Assembly: GCA_907163375.1 (NCBI GenBank)
Contig: CAJQUW010001790.1
Coordinates: 2,501 to 66,500 of the forward strand
Source of the DNA: Prostheceraeus crozeri
Taxonomy: Eukaryota; Platyhelminthes; Polycladida; Euryleptidae
Reading direction: 5' to 3'
Length of the DNA stretch: 64,000 nucleotides
Position numbers and translations under genes: made by a program. This document shows positions 46,100 through 58,169 of the stretch, piece after piece (the stretch's first letter is position 1; every line of letters begins with the position of its first letter). Under the pieces are notes generated by a model. That model ran no database searches and was not told the DNA's origin. It saw only the letters and a program-made list of their open reading frames with translations.

Positions 46100-47556
46100 A
46101 ATTGTCGCCACAGCTTTTGTTTACTCGATCATAGATTTCTAAATTTCTCTGGACAGAGGTGAGGAAAATTTGAAATCATTTTCTACATGTTCAGGCCAAC
46201 CAACAGTTGTGTTACAGAAGATCGAATCTTGCAGATAATCGAAGGGATAAATGACTATTTGATGTGTCTCTTGTGCGATTCAATCTAATGCAAAATACCA
46301 AATAAATATGACGCAGCTGGTTGTCAACCTAAATGCAATGATAGTGTTACACCAATGCATTCCGCTACATAACAAGGAATTTTGAATCTGTATAGTTGCA
46401 TCGAGTTAGTAGAAAGTATTATATCCCAACTAAACATTCCGTCTTGTGTGACTTCCACTTCCACGAACCTGACGACAATACCATCACGAAGTACATAGAT
46501 CATTATCGCTTGATGAAAGTGAAAAAATGAAAAAAATGAAAGTGCAAAGAAGAAAAAATGAAAAAGCGTAATCTAAAGGACAGTCATCAAAATTCTTCTC
46601 CAAACAACTACAAAGTTGCGATTCGGCAGGGCCACGTTTTTAAATACATGTCCTGTCAATGGAAGCACATTCGGAAAATTCTTTGGAAAGAAGATTTTGT
46701 CTAAAATCTACTAAGGAAATCATTCTATCTGGGTTTGTGATATCTCAAAGCAATCATGGACTACAAAATGACGAACATAAGTTGAAATCTTCCCTTCAGC
46801 GTCGTGTGCGAGTGTTCGCATCTATCACGTAGACAAATCCATTCCAACAAGTACATATCATACATCACAAGTTTTCCAAAGTTGATATGGCTTTTGTATA
46901 ATATCTGGATGACCAGTGTTACGGGTTATTATTTTCTTAATATTCCCAAAACATATGATTGAAAAATGTAAATGAAAAATGTGGATAAATTATATTGTGA
47001 AAATAAATAATTGGTGCAAACAGTCCTTACAAGGACAGATGGTACGTTCACAGTTATAAGACAGTCACAGCACCAACAGAGTCTCCAGATTCTTCCAGGA
47101 CCACAAGCCGTGGTGATCATGTCCGCAGCAGTTCGATGATAGTTCGCACATAGAAGATAGGCTGAAACACCATCAACGGCTCTCGCCGACAACTTCGCTT
47201 GGAGAGACCAGAATGCGAGAGCGGGCGTTGTTCATGCCGCGTTAAATACGTCTGTGAAGATTCGCTCACGGTCAGCTACCAATTGTTTGGTCATCCATTG
47301 TCTGATGACATGACATGTCTATTGTCAGTCATGTACCGTAGATAGCTGACAAGCTGGACTTTTGCATGACATTGGAACTTGAAATGCATGCCGCGGAAAA
47401 GTTATTGCTCTAACAATGGAATGGAGATTGCTCTCACAAAACAATAAAATGCATAATAAATGCATAATAAAGCAAGAAGACAAACTGCCTAGCACACAAC
47501 ACCAGTCAGTAAAAGAAATTCGAAATCGGATTCAGTTGTGTAATACTTGGGAATAG
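46100..47556. other. No recognisable gene; A-rich GAAAAAATGA run
   Basis: A GAAAAAATGA-type minisatellite lies near 46517-46570. An 87-codon minus-strand frame at 46929-47192 is unmatched. Confidence 0.5.
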
Positions 47557-47823
47557 CTGACAAAGTTGCTGGTGCAGTTGAACTCCACGGACGGAAGATT
47601 AACGCTAGATCCTACCAATATCATTGAACATGTTAAGGGACATTTTCGAGAGGAAAAGAGAAGCCGCCGATTCCCACACTTTAAATGTCCTGAAATCAAG
47701 AGGAACAAAAAACGGAGCTCCTTCTTATTTTTCAATGATTACAATGATGATGGACTAAATAAGCATTCCCAACCTGAGCAGCCTGAGGAGGTTGGAACAG
47801 ATATGGAGCGGTCCGACCTGTGA
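47557..47823 (+). CDS. Candidate terminal exon of an unknown gene
   Basis: After an AG at about 47556 the frame is open for about 88 codons to TGA at 47821-47823. It reads LNSTDGRLTLDPTNIIEHVK, then a basic stretch (REEKRSRRFPHFK, IKRNKKRSSF) and an acidic tail (EQPEEVGTDMERSDL). AATAAAATAAAA follows near 47960, fitting a 3' exon. The composition looks coding, but I know no family and the acceptor has a weak pyrimidine tract. There is no ATG at the start of the frame, so an upstream exon would be needed. Confidence 0.3.
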   Translation: MTKLLVQLNSTDGRLTLDPTNIIEHVKGHFREEKRSRRFPHFKCPEIKRNKKRSSFLFFNDYNDDGLNKHSQPEQPEEVGTDMERSDL

Positions 47824-47984
47824 TGGAGACCCTTCTGAGAAAAATGACAAGTACTCGAAAAAGTGCAATCGGATTATTTTTATAAGTGTTTTGACTGGAC
47901 ACGTCAAATGACTGGAGCAAATTATTTTATCTCCTTGCGTCATCGCACAGAGAGTGAAAATAAAATAAAAACAATTTCTTTATT

Positions 47985-50830
47985 GAAGTTTTTTGGACTC
48001 TGAGAAATGTTAATGATAGAATATCATGCTCAACCAGAGAAGATGAAATGTATCCAGGATGTAAATGCCTGCATGCTAGGACTGATTTCAATATGAATCC
48101 TATTAATTGAGATGATGCCAGTGGTGCTAGTTGAAATGCAAAAAATGTGATTCAAGTAGTGAATCCACTGTCAGAAATATTAAGTTGACAATGCTCGACA
48201 TCCCTGAAGCTGCAAAAACTTTTGAATAAAATTTATCATGGGGGTCCAAGCGCATCTGTGCTTCAGCCATGCATTCTTTGGTGGAGGCTATTCTATGAGA
48301 TCCAACTGAATAGTTATCTAAGAGAAAATAGATTCTTGCTTTAAAAAAATGAAAGGAAGGTGCTCAGAATAGGCTATCGATACATCATTTCTCTTGATGA
48401 CTTTTCCGATTACTTCTTCGCAAAATCTTGCTGTACATACGTACATGAATCAGATTTCCGAAATTTCAATGAAATATTTCAACAGGATGTGCAAGAAATT
48501 TGTTCATGACATCTCAGATGCCTCATTTCTGAGATTTATTAGTAGAAAAATCGCAAAAATTGGCTAATAACGCGGAGGTCTAGCACATGTATTCAACGCA
48601 TAACCATTCATTCTCATGCGTCCTTACTCCCAATGTACATAAATATAGACACATACTGTGCTTTACCTGCATTGTTCTGGCAATACGTTCTCTAAAATTT
48701 GATAACGCTTGATGACAGTCTATTTGCAGTAGTCTAATTTAGGATTGCTGGCCTGAACATGTATGAGGCAAATTTCAACCTATCTGTCCAGAGAAATTTA
48801 GAAGTCTATGACTCGATGCATGAATCATTACTATCAGACCACATGCCCCATAGAAATCCGACAATATATAAAGGACTAGAACGGACAGAGATATTCAAAC
48901 AATATCACGTCGCGGACATGCGTTGTCATAACAATGGTACCTGAACGGTAGCGACTCGCAGTGGTTGAGAATGATTATACGTGCCCACCAGAATGTTGTC
49001 TATTTCTATCGTGTTGTGTCTATCATTTTACAGCAAAGTTATGGATCAGATTGTGGAATTGTTAAGTAAATATTCCTGGTAAAGTTTAAGCAATTATACA
49101 GAAGTTGGTCAAGTGTGGTGATACATCACATGCATCGCACTTGCAAAGAATTCACACTTGTCGCGATAACTGTAGGAACAGGTGAATTGGCACACGTTAT
49201 AGACCACAGTATAAATATCGTCAATATAAGGCTAATACGGGTTTCTCAAGCAGTTCGACTTCAACGCATACAAGTTCAAGATAAATCATGCAATTTGAAA
49301 GACCATAGATAGCGGAACCAAGTTCAATCATATGTCATCTAAGCTTTGAAGCAAAGGAACGCAAGTTCGTATTCAAGTTCAAGATAAGGCAGCCAATTTC
49401 AATAACATCAAATTTCTATGAAATGATCGATAATTGAACTTACTTTACTAATCACTTATTTGCATGAGTTGCGACGAACATGTGTGATCTTAGTGCTGTT
49501 TCAGCGACTTTTTGCAGCGCGGAACTCTCGCGGGCGTTTATAGAGCCTTTCACACCTGTCGCGCGTTTTCATTTTGCCGCGAGTAAATCGCACGATTTTG
49601 TTTTTTGACCTACATATGATCTTTAACATAATGTTAAACTGAGAGCATTTCTGAGTTCAGCATGATGTGACGATTAAAACGCATTCCGAAATGTTACTTT
49701 TCGTTCAGTGGAACCGATTCTATCTGGAATAATATCTTTGATTTCCAAAGTGTTGATGTTCTCGAATTTCTTGTAAATCAATGCGCGTGTATCCAATGCG
49801 CTTGCAATCGACGATGACTGAAGTCGGTCCATGTCACCAATTTACATTTCGACTTCTTTCTCAGCAGTCAGTGTTCGTTTTTTGGTGATTTAAACACTAA
49901 AATGATTCCAAGAAAATGAAGAAGTTGATGACTCGCATGGCTTCCACCATCATGGAGAGAATTATTGCAAGACTCTCATATGATTCAGCCCATGCACAAT
50001 GCTTTATTGATTGACTAGACTGGAACACTTGCAAAAGCAGCACATATTGACTATAAATGCAGCAAATTGTGAAAGTGATTATTTTCTTATTGATGCGATG
50101 AAAGTGGTCGCTTCATGAAAATTTGTTGACTTGTGCTATGAATAGATGACACAATCGAGCACTTTTATTGATGAACTGATTGAATAGGTTGCTGAGATTT
50201 TTATGTCTTTCAAATGAGCTTACATGTCCATTCACAGAATTAGATTGTTTAATCGTATCACTTTGCTAGAAGTGCAAACTGATTCAAACAGATGGCACAT
50301 GCAAGAACTTAATAAGTGGGCAAAAAGAAAATTTTAATACCTTACAGAGATAGGAAAAATAGTCGTGCGTCGCTTGCGGATTGCTCTGAATTCCTTCAAA
50401 ATGCTCGGATCGCCTCGATTCCTTCAGATTCGAAGAATTCAGATCATTCGGCAAAAGTTTTCTCGATAATGTTGAGCCTTCCGATCATTTTAAAAAAGTT
50501 AGCAGGCGCATGAAAAAACGTTCACAAAGTTCTTTGTAGAACTTGACATCGTCTGTGTCTCTTTGCTGTGTGATCCGGTTGATAACAGTCACTGAAACTT
50601 TGCTCAAATTGGCGTGTTTGATGTTGAACTGGCTGCTCACTGTTCGATTGCTATGGTATTTAGTCAGGAGATGTACCATTTCATTTGCGTCACATGTTCC
50701 AATGCTTCCCTTCTAGTCAAACGGAAGAAGAGACGATCTGTCTAATTCTGTGTGTCCATTACACAGAGGAGACGGCGAGACAAAATTGATGAAGCAGAAA
50801 TGTTTATGGCTGATCTTGAATATTATGGCG
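47985..50830. other. Gene-free stretch
   Basis: Short unmatched frames only. AAGTTCAAGATAA occurs twice (near 49270 and 49375). A CG-rich patch at 49495-49590 (GCGCGGAACTCTCGCGGGCG, CTGTCGCGCG) stands out against the AT background and may be an element end. Confidence 0.5.
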
Positions 50831-51381
50831 AAGTATGTACCGGAGTTTTCCACTTAATATACTCGGGTATATTAACTCGCGCCATAACTTTCATTATGTC
50901 TTTGTAACATTCAACATTTTTTTGGAAATGACACTTCTGTTGATTTTTGTAAATCAAGCGCTCATCTTGGTATCTCATGTGATCACACCAGAAGAAGATT
51001 AGGCGAAGGAATAAGTCTGTATAGTCGGGTTTTCAAAATCTCGACTTTTTCTGATCCCGTGATTAGCAAGCTTAATTCATTTACCGATAGTATGCTTAGC
51101 CTAGCGTAGGCTGAGCAATACTAGGCGTTGTTTTAAATTCTTTGACGAATATTTTGAACGATGCACTCTACAATACAACTAATGATAACAGATAGACATG
51201 TGCCTTAATGTCTATGACTTAATAATAAGTTATCTTTTCACATGCAGACATAATCTATAACAATAAATAGATCTGGTTATCACACACAATATGCGTTGTC
51301 GCATTAAAACCTCACATGAGATTTTCAAATCGAAATGCACATCCCGCAATTTTATGGCGTCTGGTAAGAGCCCGATATATA

Positions 51382-52781
51382 CTCACTGACATAAATAATG
51401 AAGCCAACTATCATTGACTTGAATGGAAGTTTGTTTAATTTTTTCTATGGTTTGAGATGATATCTCGCTTTCTATGTATCACCATTGAACTCCATGTGAT
51501 AAGGGAAATGATATAGGACCATCAAATTTCAAAATTTGATATTGATCACAGTAACAGCTAGAAGTTGAACAGAATCACCACCTACTGCTGACCAGATTTG
51601 ACTTATGAAATGGCGCACGATAACTTTAACAGAGGAATGGCAATTGGGATGATGCGTTGTGGGCAAAGTTCTACCTACAACTGTTGCGAAAGAATTGAAA
51701 ATTTCAAGGGTCGTTGTATGGAGGTGGTGGTGTCGTTGGAAAGCAGAAGGAAATGTGGAAAAGAAGAACGGATCAGGAAGACCAAGGGATATCATCCAAG
51801 CGGACAGATGCACGCTTAGTTTTAGCTGCTAAAAGAAACAGATTTGTGTCCGTCCCGAAGCTATTTGTGTACTGGAAGGTTTCTAGGAACGTTGCCTGTA
51901 GCGTTCGAACTGCATATCGAAGATTGCGAGAAGCTGGTATACAGTCTCGACGACCCGCTGTGAGAATTCCGCTGAGCCTGGAACATCGAAGGAGACGAGT
52001 GACGTGGTGTCAAGGTCATCAGTCGTGGAGTGACAGTCAGTGGGAACGTGTGCTCTGGACTGATGAATCGAGGTTTACTCTCGATTTCAACGATAGTCGG
52101 ATCCGTGTTCATCGCTTGCCAAGTGAACGATTTGCTCCATGTTGCGTCAAAGAACACGACCGGTACGGCGGCGGTAGTGTCATGGTTTGGGCCGGTATCT
52201 GGCACAATGGAAAAACACCAGAAATCGTAGTGAAAGGAACATTGACAGCACAGCGATATGCCGACGAGATCGTGACACCGGTCGTGGTTCCAGCAGTGAC
52301 ATCGAATCAATTGATTTTTCAGGATGACAACGCAAGGCCCCATCGCGCTTCAGTGGTCTCTAACAGGATAGCAAGCAGTGGAATCCCAACCTTGGAATGG
52401 CCCTCACGTTCTCCCGACCTCTCCCCCATCGAGCATTGCTGGGATGAATTTGGTCGCAGAGTGAGGGAGAGGTACAACCACCCACCAGTGTCTTTGAAGA
52501 TGTAGGCCGACAGACTGATCGAGCAGTGGAACCTCTTAGACCTGGCATTCATCCAGCGACTGTGCTCATCCATGCCCTCACGCATCGATGCCTGTTTGGA
52601 TGCTCGCGGTGGTCACACCCGTTTCTAACTTAAGTTGATAAAATCATGAGTATTAAATTAAATGTTTTTGAGTAAAGCATTCGAGTTCTCCTTTTACAAA
52701 CAACAAACAAACGTACAGTACAACCAAGTTTAAGTCATAAGTATTCATATTAGGACTTGTTTAATTCTTTTTGTCACTGAG
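51382..52781 (+). mobile_element. Tc1-type transposon (third family)
   Basis: The ends CTCACTGACATAAATAA and the inverse CTCAGTGACAAAAAGAA are flanked by TA. The element is 1400 bp. The surrounding sequence (…CCCGATA / TATAATAATCGCTTC) matches the unbroken family M copy near 23735, confirming insertion into M. Confidence 0.9.
51600..52628 (+). pseudogene. Tc1 transposase, frameshifted, one late stop
   Basis: The main frame (from about 51795) reads SVRTAYRRLREAGIQSRRP, WERVLWTDESRFTL (first Asp), GGGSVMVWAGIWHNG, LIFQDDNARPHRAS (second Asp) and WPSRSPDLSPIEHCWDEF (Glu), a DD34E triad. TAG at 52503-52505 breaks the frame 41 codons before the natural end (RGGHTRF, stop near 52628). The N-terminal helix-turn-helix part (VAKELKISRVVVWRWW, near 51690) lies in another frame. 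So two or three breaks separate it from an active enzyme. Confidence 0.92.
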
Positions 52782-54207
52782 TATAGTATAATAATCGCTT
52801 CAAAAATTCATTAGATATTAGTACGTCTGTACGTATAACGCTGTCTCTTTCCTTATCTCGACTGAACTAAGAACAGGTGTTGCCTAATCCCGGGATTCAG
52901 AATCCCGTAAAAATGCGATAATCGAAGTTTTCTTTTCATGTGCAGGTATAAGCGTGCTATAACAATAAGTAGATCTGGTTATCGCACACAATATGCATTG
53001 TAGCATTAAAAACTGGTGAGATTTTCAAATCGAAATGAAAATCTCGCGATTTCTCTGACGTCTGGTAAAAGCCCGTGTTATTGTATAATAGCCGCTTTAA
53101 AAATTCATCGGATATTAGTACATATGCATGTATAACGCTCTCTCTTTCCTTCCCTCGACTACCTGACCATACTTTGATTTTTTGATGTCGATGAATTGGT
53201 TGAGATAGACAGTAAGTATATTATTCTATGCCGTTCTGCATGAGAGTAGCTATGTCTCGAGTTTGCAAGTGTTTTTTTCAAGCTGACCGTGGGAAGTCTA
53301 TATTTAGTAATTGCATCGCGTCAACATTCACGGTTCACGCATTACATTTGTTACTCCATGTTCCTTGTCCATAGTCTTGTTACTACTGCTTCATACAGCT
53401 CCTATGTGCCTCAGAGCAGATGCTACCTAATCCCCGGATACAGAATCCCGTAAAAATGCGATGATCCCGGGATTGAAAACCCTTCCGTATACCTAAGAAT
53501 TGTTATTCTATTATTCATATTTCATTCAGATGCTTGTTACGGTATTTCTCTCATTTTGTACCCAAATAATTGTGGTAAATTACATTCAAATTGTGAATTT
53601 GTTTTCATCACAGTTTAGTTTCAAACTCGTATGTACCAAATTATAAGTACCTGTAATAAAGAATTGTTGCTTTAAGTGACGAATTCCATCTCATATTAAA
53701 TATGCTTATTTTGTGGTGTTTCCACTTAATATACCCGGGTATATTAACCTGATACAAACTTATTCTTCAATTGTGTCATTTTCCAGTTAATATACCGGAT
53801 ATATGAAGTGGAAAACTCCGGTAAACAATTTTATATATTCTGATAGCAAATTTCCTACCGATTGCGATGAAAACAAGAACAAAGACAACAGAAGCCTGCC
53901 TTCAAAGTAATTTTGGTTCAAATCCTTCTCCAATAGGCTAAGACACATCCACTTTCTATGTCTCATGAAATCGAGAGATCGAAATGGTTTGTCCGATGAT
54001 TGAAAGTTGCAGAAGTCGAAGTCCAATGTGAAAGGACAATTACAAATTTTAGCGACAATCGCGCTCAAAACGTCGCATGTGTGAAACAGTCCTAACAATG
54101 AAATCTATAACATCTCTTTGAAGCAGACTGACTTCTTTGAAATAGCACGGCTTTTCTTGAAGATGGATGCCATAGAAATGAATTTGTCTGGGGAAACTTG
54201 TGCAGTA

Positions 54208-54933
54208 TTCCGGCAGCCAGAACGAGTTTCTGCAGGGAACGAGGCCAAAAGTGAGACTTTCACAGATTGATGTACACCTTTTGCCTACTACGAATCGGCA
54301 CGTCTGCCGAGTTCTTGTGAGTTCCTCTTCTTGTCAGACAAGATCAAAGAAAAACACATGTAAATCCAATGGGAAGCAGATTACAGTTTTTGGCTAAAAT
54401 GAAATTTTGTATGTTTTCTCTGGTTAAACGAAAAGTACTAAGCCTAGAGATATAATTTTTGGCATGGAATATCTTCAGGTCACTTCCTCTCATTTTCATC
54501 CACCCCTGTATATATAGCTAAACGTATTTAGATTTGGCGAGACTCTTAATGTCAGCAAACAAAAAACATTTTGAGCTACTTTATCCACATTCAACCACAT
54601 TCTCACATGCATTGCCGATCAGAAGCATGATAATAACATATGCACATCATAGGAAATGACCTGAAGACATTCCATGCCAAACATTATGACTCTATGCTTA
54701 GTACTTTTCGTTTAATCAGATAAAAAATACAAAATTTCATTTTAGCCAAAAACTGCAGTCTGCGACCCATTAGATTTACATGTGTTTTTCTTTGATCTTA
54801 TTTGACAAGAAGAGGAACTCACTAGAACTCGGCAGACGTGCAGATTCGTAGTAGGGCTAGGGTGTACACATCTGTGAAAGTCTCACTTTCGGCCTCGTTC
54901 CCTGCAGAAACTCGTTCTGGCTGCCGGACTACA
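54208..54933 (+). mobile_element. Foldback element (copy 2), long inverted arms
   Basis: The arms begin CCGGCAGCCAGAACGAGTTT at the left and its inverse at the right, about 290 bp each and roughly 90% alike by eye, around a ~140-bp centre. Same family as 25026-25752, in the opposite orientation and better preserved. Confidence 0.9.
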
Positions 54934-55009
54934 GCTTATATCCATACATCACTATGCGCGAATGCATAGAAAGTGAATTGCATTCTGTGGATTGATAGTT
55001 GTACCATAT

Positions 55010-55270
55010 AGAAAAAGATTGTTTATCTGAAGTTGACTAGAATGAAAATTGACTCAAGGTCGTGGCACATTCGGGGGAGCTATGTTGGGGCATGAAGAGG
55101 CAATGAAGCGCTTAGATTTACACATGTGACTAACTCTAACCCAATGATGCAGCCGTTGACAAGTGAATCTAAGTGAAAATGCGTGCGACTTTTGCGCCAC
55201 TATTATGTATTGCATGAAGCTTGACTTCCATTCTAGAGGTTCCGCTGTTGTCAATTTCTGAGAGTTATAC
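55010..55270 (-). repeat. Dispersed ~265-bp repeat (copy 3 of 3)
   Basis: Minus-strand copy of the 12976-13240 repeat, with core 55037-55236. A fourth partial match (GGCACACGCCGGGGGAACTA) lies at about 59700-59730. Confidence 0.75.
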
Positions 55271-55849
55271 AATGGAGCAGACTGGATAGTGTTGGGCCGG
55301 TTACAGCTGTGATACATTCTGTGCCACATCGGAGATTTTCCCGGGAATTTCAGAATTTTGTAAGGTTCTTATATAATTAAAAAGAAACTTCCGGGTTTAG
55401 TAGCACGACGCCTGATCCAATATGCAGTTGAATATAATTGTAATATGAATAAAATGAACAAATGTCTGCAACGGTAGCGATCAGATTTGGACATTTTGAA
55501 TAATCCGGAAACGTTGTCCTGACGTGACTTCAGGCGTGTATGAAGCAGTGCAACACGAAAACAATAAACACAAAATTCAAAACAAAGCGACAAGCAATAA
55601 ATATTCGACTCCAGTGAAGCATTGATGATAAGAGAGCTTCAAACGAAAATGAATTCCGCATATATTCAAATTCGGATCAATCGTCATCGTCCATATCAGC
55701 AAATTGCGTAGTTTGGCGCCATTTTGATTTCCCCTAGCCCATTAGCGTCGTCTATCCCACCATACATCAGGGAAATACACCACTCACACACTCCTTATGG
55801 ATCGCCTGATGACATGAGGAATGCGCGTACTGCGTAATAAAGATTTGGC

Positions 55850-56260
55850 GACCCGACTTGAACCCAGCCCGGCTCGAAGCCGACTAACCGACTAGACTTA
55901 ACTTGACCTGAACCCAACCCCAACTAGATGCGACCAGAACCTGACCGGACTAGATGCGACCAGAACTTGACCGGACTAGATGCGACCAGAACATGAACGG
56001 ACTAGATGCGATCAGAACCTGACCGGACTAAATGCGACCAGAGCATGACCCGGACTTGACTCGACCTGAACCCGACCCCACCCGACCTCAACTTGACCCG
56101 AGCTAGATGCGACGTGAATCCGGCCCCACCCGACCTCAACTTGACACGGACTCGACTCGACCTGAATCCGGTCCCACCCGACCTCAACTTGACCTGAACC
56201 CTACCCGATATCGACTAGACAGGCCCAGATCTCGACCTCATGCCCGACCTGAACCGAGTT
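55850..56260. repeat. Minisatellite of CCCGACC / GATGCGACCAGAAC units
   Basis: A 26-base unit (CTAGATGCGACCAGAACCTG…) is repeated about five times, flanked by ACCCGACCTGAACCC-type words. The minus-strand reading frame here is only a product of the repeat. The words resemble hAT subterminal repeats, so fused ends of an element are possible. Confidence 0.8.
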
Positions 56261-56261
56261 A

Positions 56262-56570
56262 TTGCTGAGAATTTGTTGTTATTTGAGAAATGTTGAAGTA
56301 AGAAGAGAATCGTTCCCCAATGGGTTGCGTATCTTTGGCAATCATTTCCACCAAATAAGACCATGTGTTTAGCCCGATTCTCGCTGCGATAATTTTGGAG
56401 GCGCTTTTCTCGGTAAGTAGACAGTTCGGGATATTGGCAAAAACAGGATACCATTGCAGCAATCTCGATCTGAAAAGTGCAAAATATGCAGGACACCCTT
56501 CATGCTTGAGATCGCGAAGGATATAAAGGTGTTGGATTTCTTGACCATTCAAATGATGTGTGCATTCCAT
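56262..56570 (-). other. Unassigned minus-strand ORF
   Basis: A ~100-codon ATG frame (begins MECTHHLNGQEIQHLYILRD) is unusually long for this AT-rich DNA and reads protein-like, but I cannot assign it. It could be part of a decayed transposase. Confidence 0.25.
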
Positions 56571-56630
56571 TTCATATCATCGGATGCGTGTAAGACAAGG
56601 ACCTATGATTTTGGATAATGATTGGTTGTA

Positions 56631-57337
56631 CGGAGTTTTCCACTTAATATACCCCTCCACTTAATATACTCGGTTATATTAACTCGCGCCAAACTTTCAT
56701 GTCTTTGTAACATTCAGCCATTTTCTTGGAAATAACACTTCTGCTGATTTTTGTAAATCAAGTACTCATCTTGCTGTCTCATGTGATCACAGCGGACGAA
56801 GATTAGACGAAGGAATAAGTCTTATTACCTGTATACTAGGATTTTCAAAATCCCGACTTTTTCTGATCCCGGGATTAGCAGGTTTTATTCATTTACCGAT
56901 AGTATGTGTAGGCTAGCGTAGGCTGAACAATACTTGGCGCTGTTTTAAATTCTTCGACGACTATTTTGAACGATGCACTGTACAATACAACTAATGATAA
57001 CAGATAGACATGTGCCCTAGTGTCCATGAATTAATAATAACTTATCTTTTCACATGCAAACATGAACTATAACAATAAGTAGATCTGGTTATCGCACACA
57101 ATATACGTGACTTTGTTTTTTTTTCATCACAGTTTCGTTTCAAGATATATGTACCAAATTATAAGCACCTGTAATAAATTGTTGTTGCTTTAAGTGACAG
57201 ATTCCATCTCATGCATTAAATATGCTTATTTTGTGGTGTTTCCACTTTATATATCCGGGTATACCTGAAACAAACTTCTTCTGCAATTTCGTCATTTTTT
57301 AGTTAATATACCGGGTATATGAAGTGGAAAACTCAGG
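56631..57337. mobile_element. Second family L composite, internally deleted
   Basis: The ends CGGAGTTTTCCACTTAATA and the inverse CCTGAGTTTTCCACTTCATA are flanked by TA. It carries the left part of family M (about 56832-57110) at the same place as in 50840-53821, then jumps to the right flank. This implies that L with M already inside was duplicated, and this copy later lost the middle. Confidence 0.85.
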
Positions 57338-57339
57338 TA

Positions 57340-58015
57340 CATGTTTAGCGGCAGAATCATCACTAAGGTAGGACACTGACAATTTCTAAACCGGAAATAG
57401 ATTCAATCTTGATGTCCAAGATATGCTCATGGGCTTCCATGTAGCTGAACTTTAATGTGAGGCATTAAATCCATTCGGAACATACTAAATATTATATATT
57501 CGAAGGAAATTATTCTTTTAAATGCGGCTATTGTTTTAATTCATGTATACCTTTGTGAAGTTTTGTGACATAATTTACTTAAATTCTTCATAATCAGTTG
57601 ATGATTGCAAGCCGAATGAGACAGCCGTCATTCTATCGGTAAATTTTATATCGAACAGTTGGTATTAATTCGCAGACGAAAACAATACCAGGATCATAGC
57701 CGTGATTAACGGATTACGTGGATTTCAAGAGGTGTTGTGCAGTCTTACAATTATCAAAGCAAATGAATGGTTACTGATTCGGTCTTCAAGTGCATTAACT
57801 ATTGAGAGTCAAGGAGCCAAGTGATTTGGAATATTTGCTTTTATAACCAACCTGGCATATTTATTTGATGATCATTAGGTTTTCTTTCCATTGCCTCAGA
57901 ATATCTAGTCTAATGATGGCCGTTACTGACCGATTAGTTTGATTGATTCCTTGAATCGAAATATGTTTTATTATAGATTAGACGAGCAAGGGTTAAACTT
58001 AGCTGAAAAGGTTGC
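57340..58015. other. No recognisable gene
   Basis: Nothing supportable. Confidence 0.5.
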
Positions 58016-58017
58016 AG

Positions 58018-58068
58018 ACTCCATGGCGCAGTGGTTAAGTGGTTGGGAGTGTGACCATTTTTGTTTCA
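58018..58068 (+). repeat. tRNA-like A-box fragment
   Basis: GACTCCATGGCGCAGTGGTTAAG resembles the 5' half of a tRNA (Ser/Leu type) or SINE head. No B box follows. Confidence 0.4.
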
Positions 58069-58169
58069 TGAAAGAATAACTTTCAGGCGTAACATGGGTG
58101 TAGTTTCATTATATTCCCTTCAATTGAAATATTGAATCTGTACATGACAGGCCTGATACGTGTCATCAC

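Larger units (their letters stand above)
51030..53495. mobile_element. Family M element (ATCCCGGGAT words) inside L
   Basis: The left end TATAGTCGGGTTTTCAAAAT and the inverted right end TATACGGAAGGGTTTTCAAT pair. The interior matches 23410-24114. It is interrupted by a Tc1. Confidence 0.78.
50840..53821. mobile_element. Composite TA-flanked element (family L) with nested M and Tc1
   Basis: The left end CCGGAGTTTTCCACTTAATA and the inverted right end CCGGAGTTTTCCACTTCATA pair over about 35 bases, with TA on both sides. AATATACCCGGGTATATT words repeat near both ends. Inside is a family M element (51030-53495), and inside that a Tc1 (51382-52781). M here also contains a duplicated internal block (about 51240-51380 and 52925-53085). 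Confidence 0.88.

Noticed and set aside
50840-53821. LTR element or virus-like element interpretation of the repeated ends
   Set aside because: The ends are inverted, not direct, with TA duplications and no polyprotein or primer site. I saw no retrovirus, LTR or capsid-bearing element in the window.
56002-56187. Arg/Ser/Gly-rich minus-strand frame
   Set aside because: It is produced by the minisatellite.
58018-58068. tRNA gene
   Set aside because: Only an A-box-like half is present; no anticodon arm or B box.
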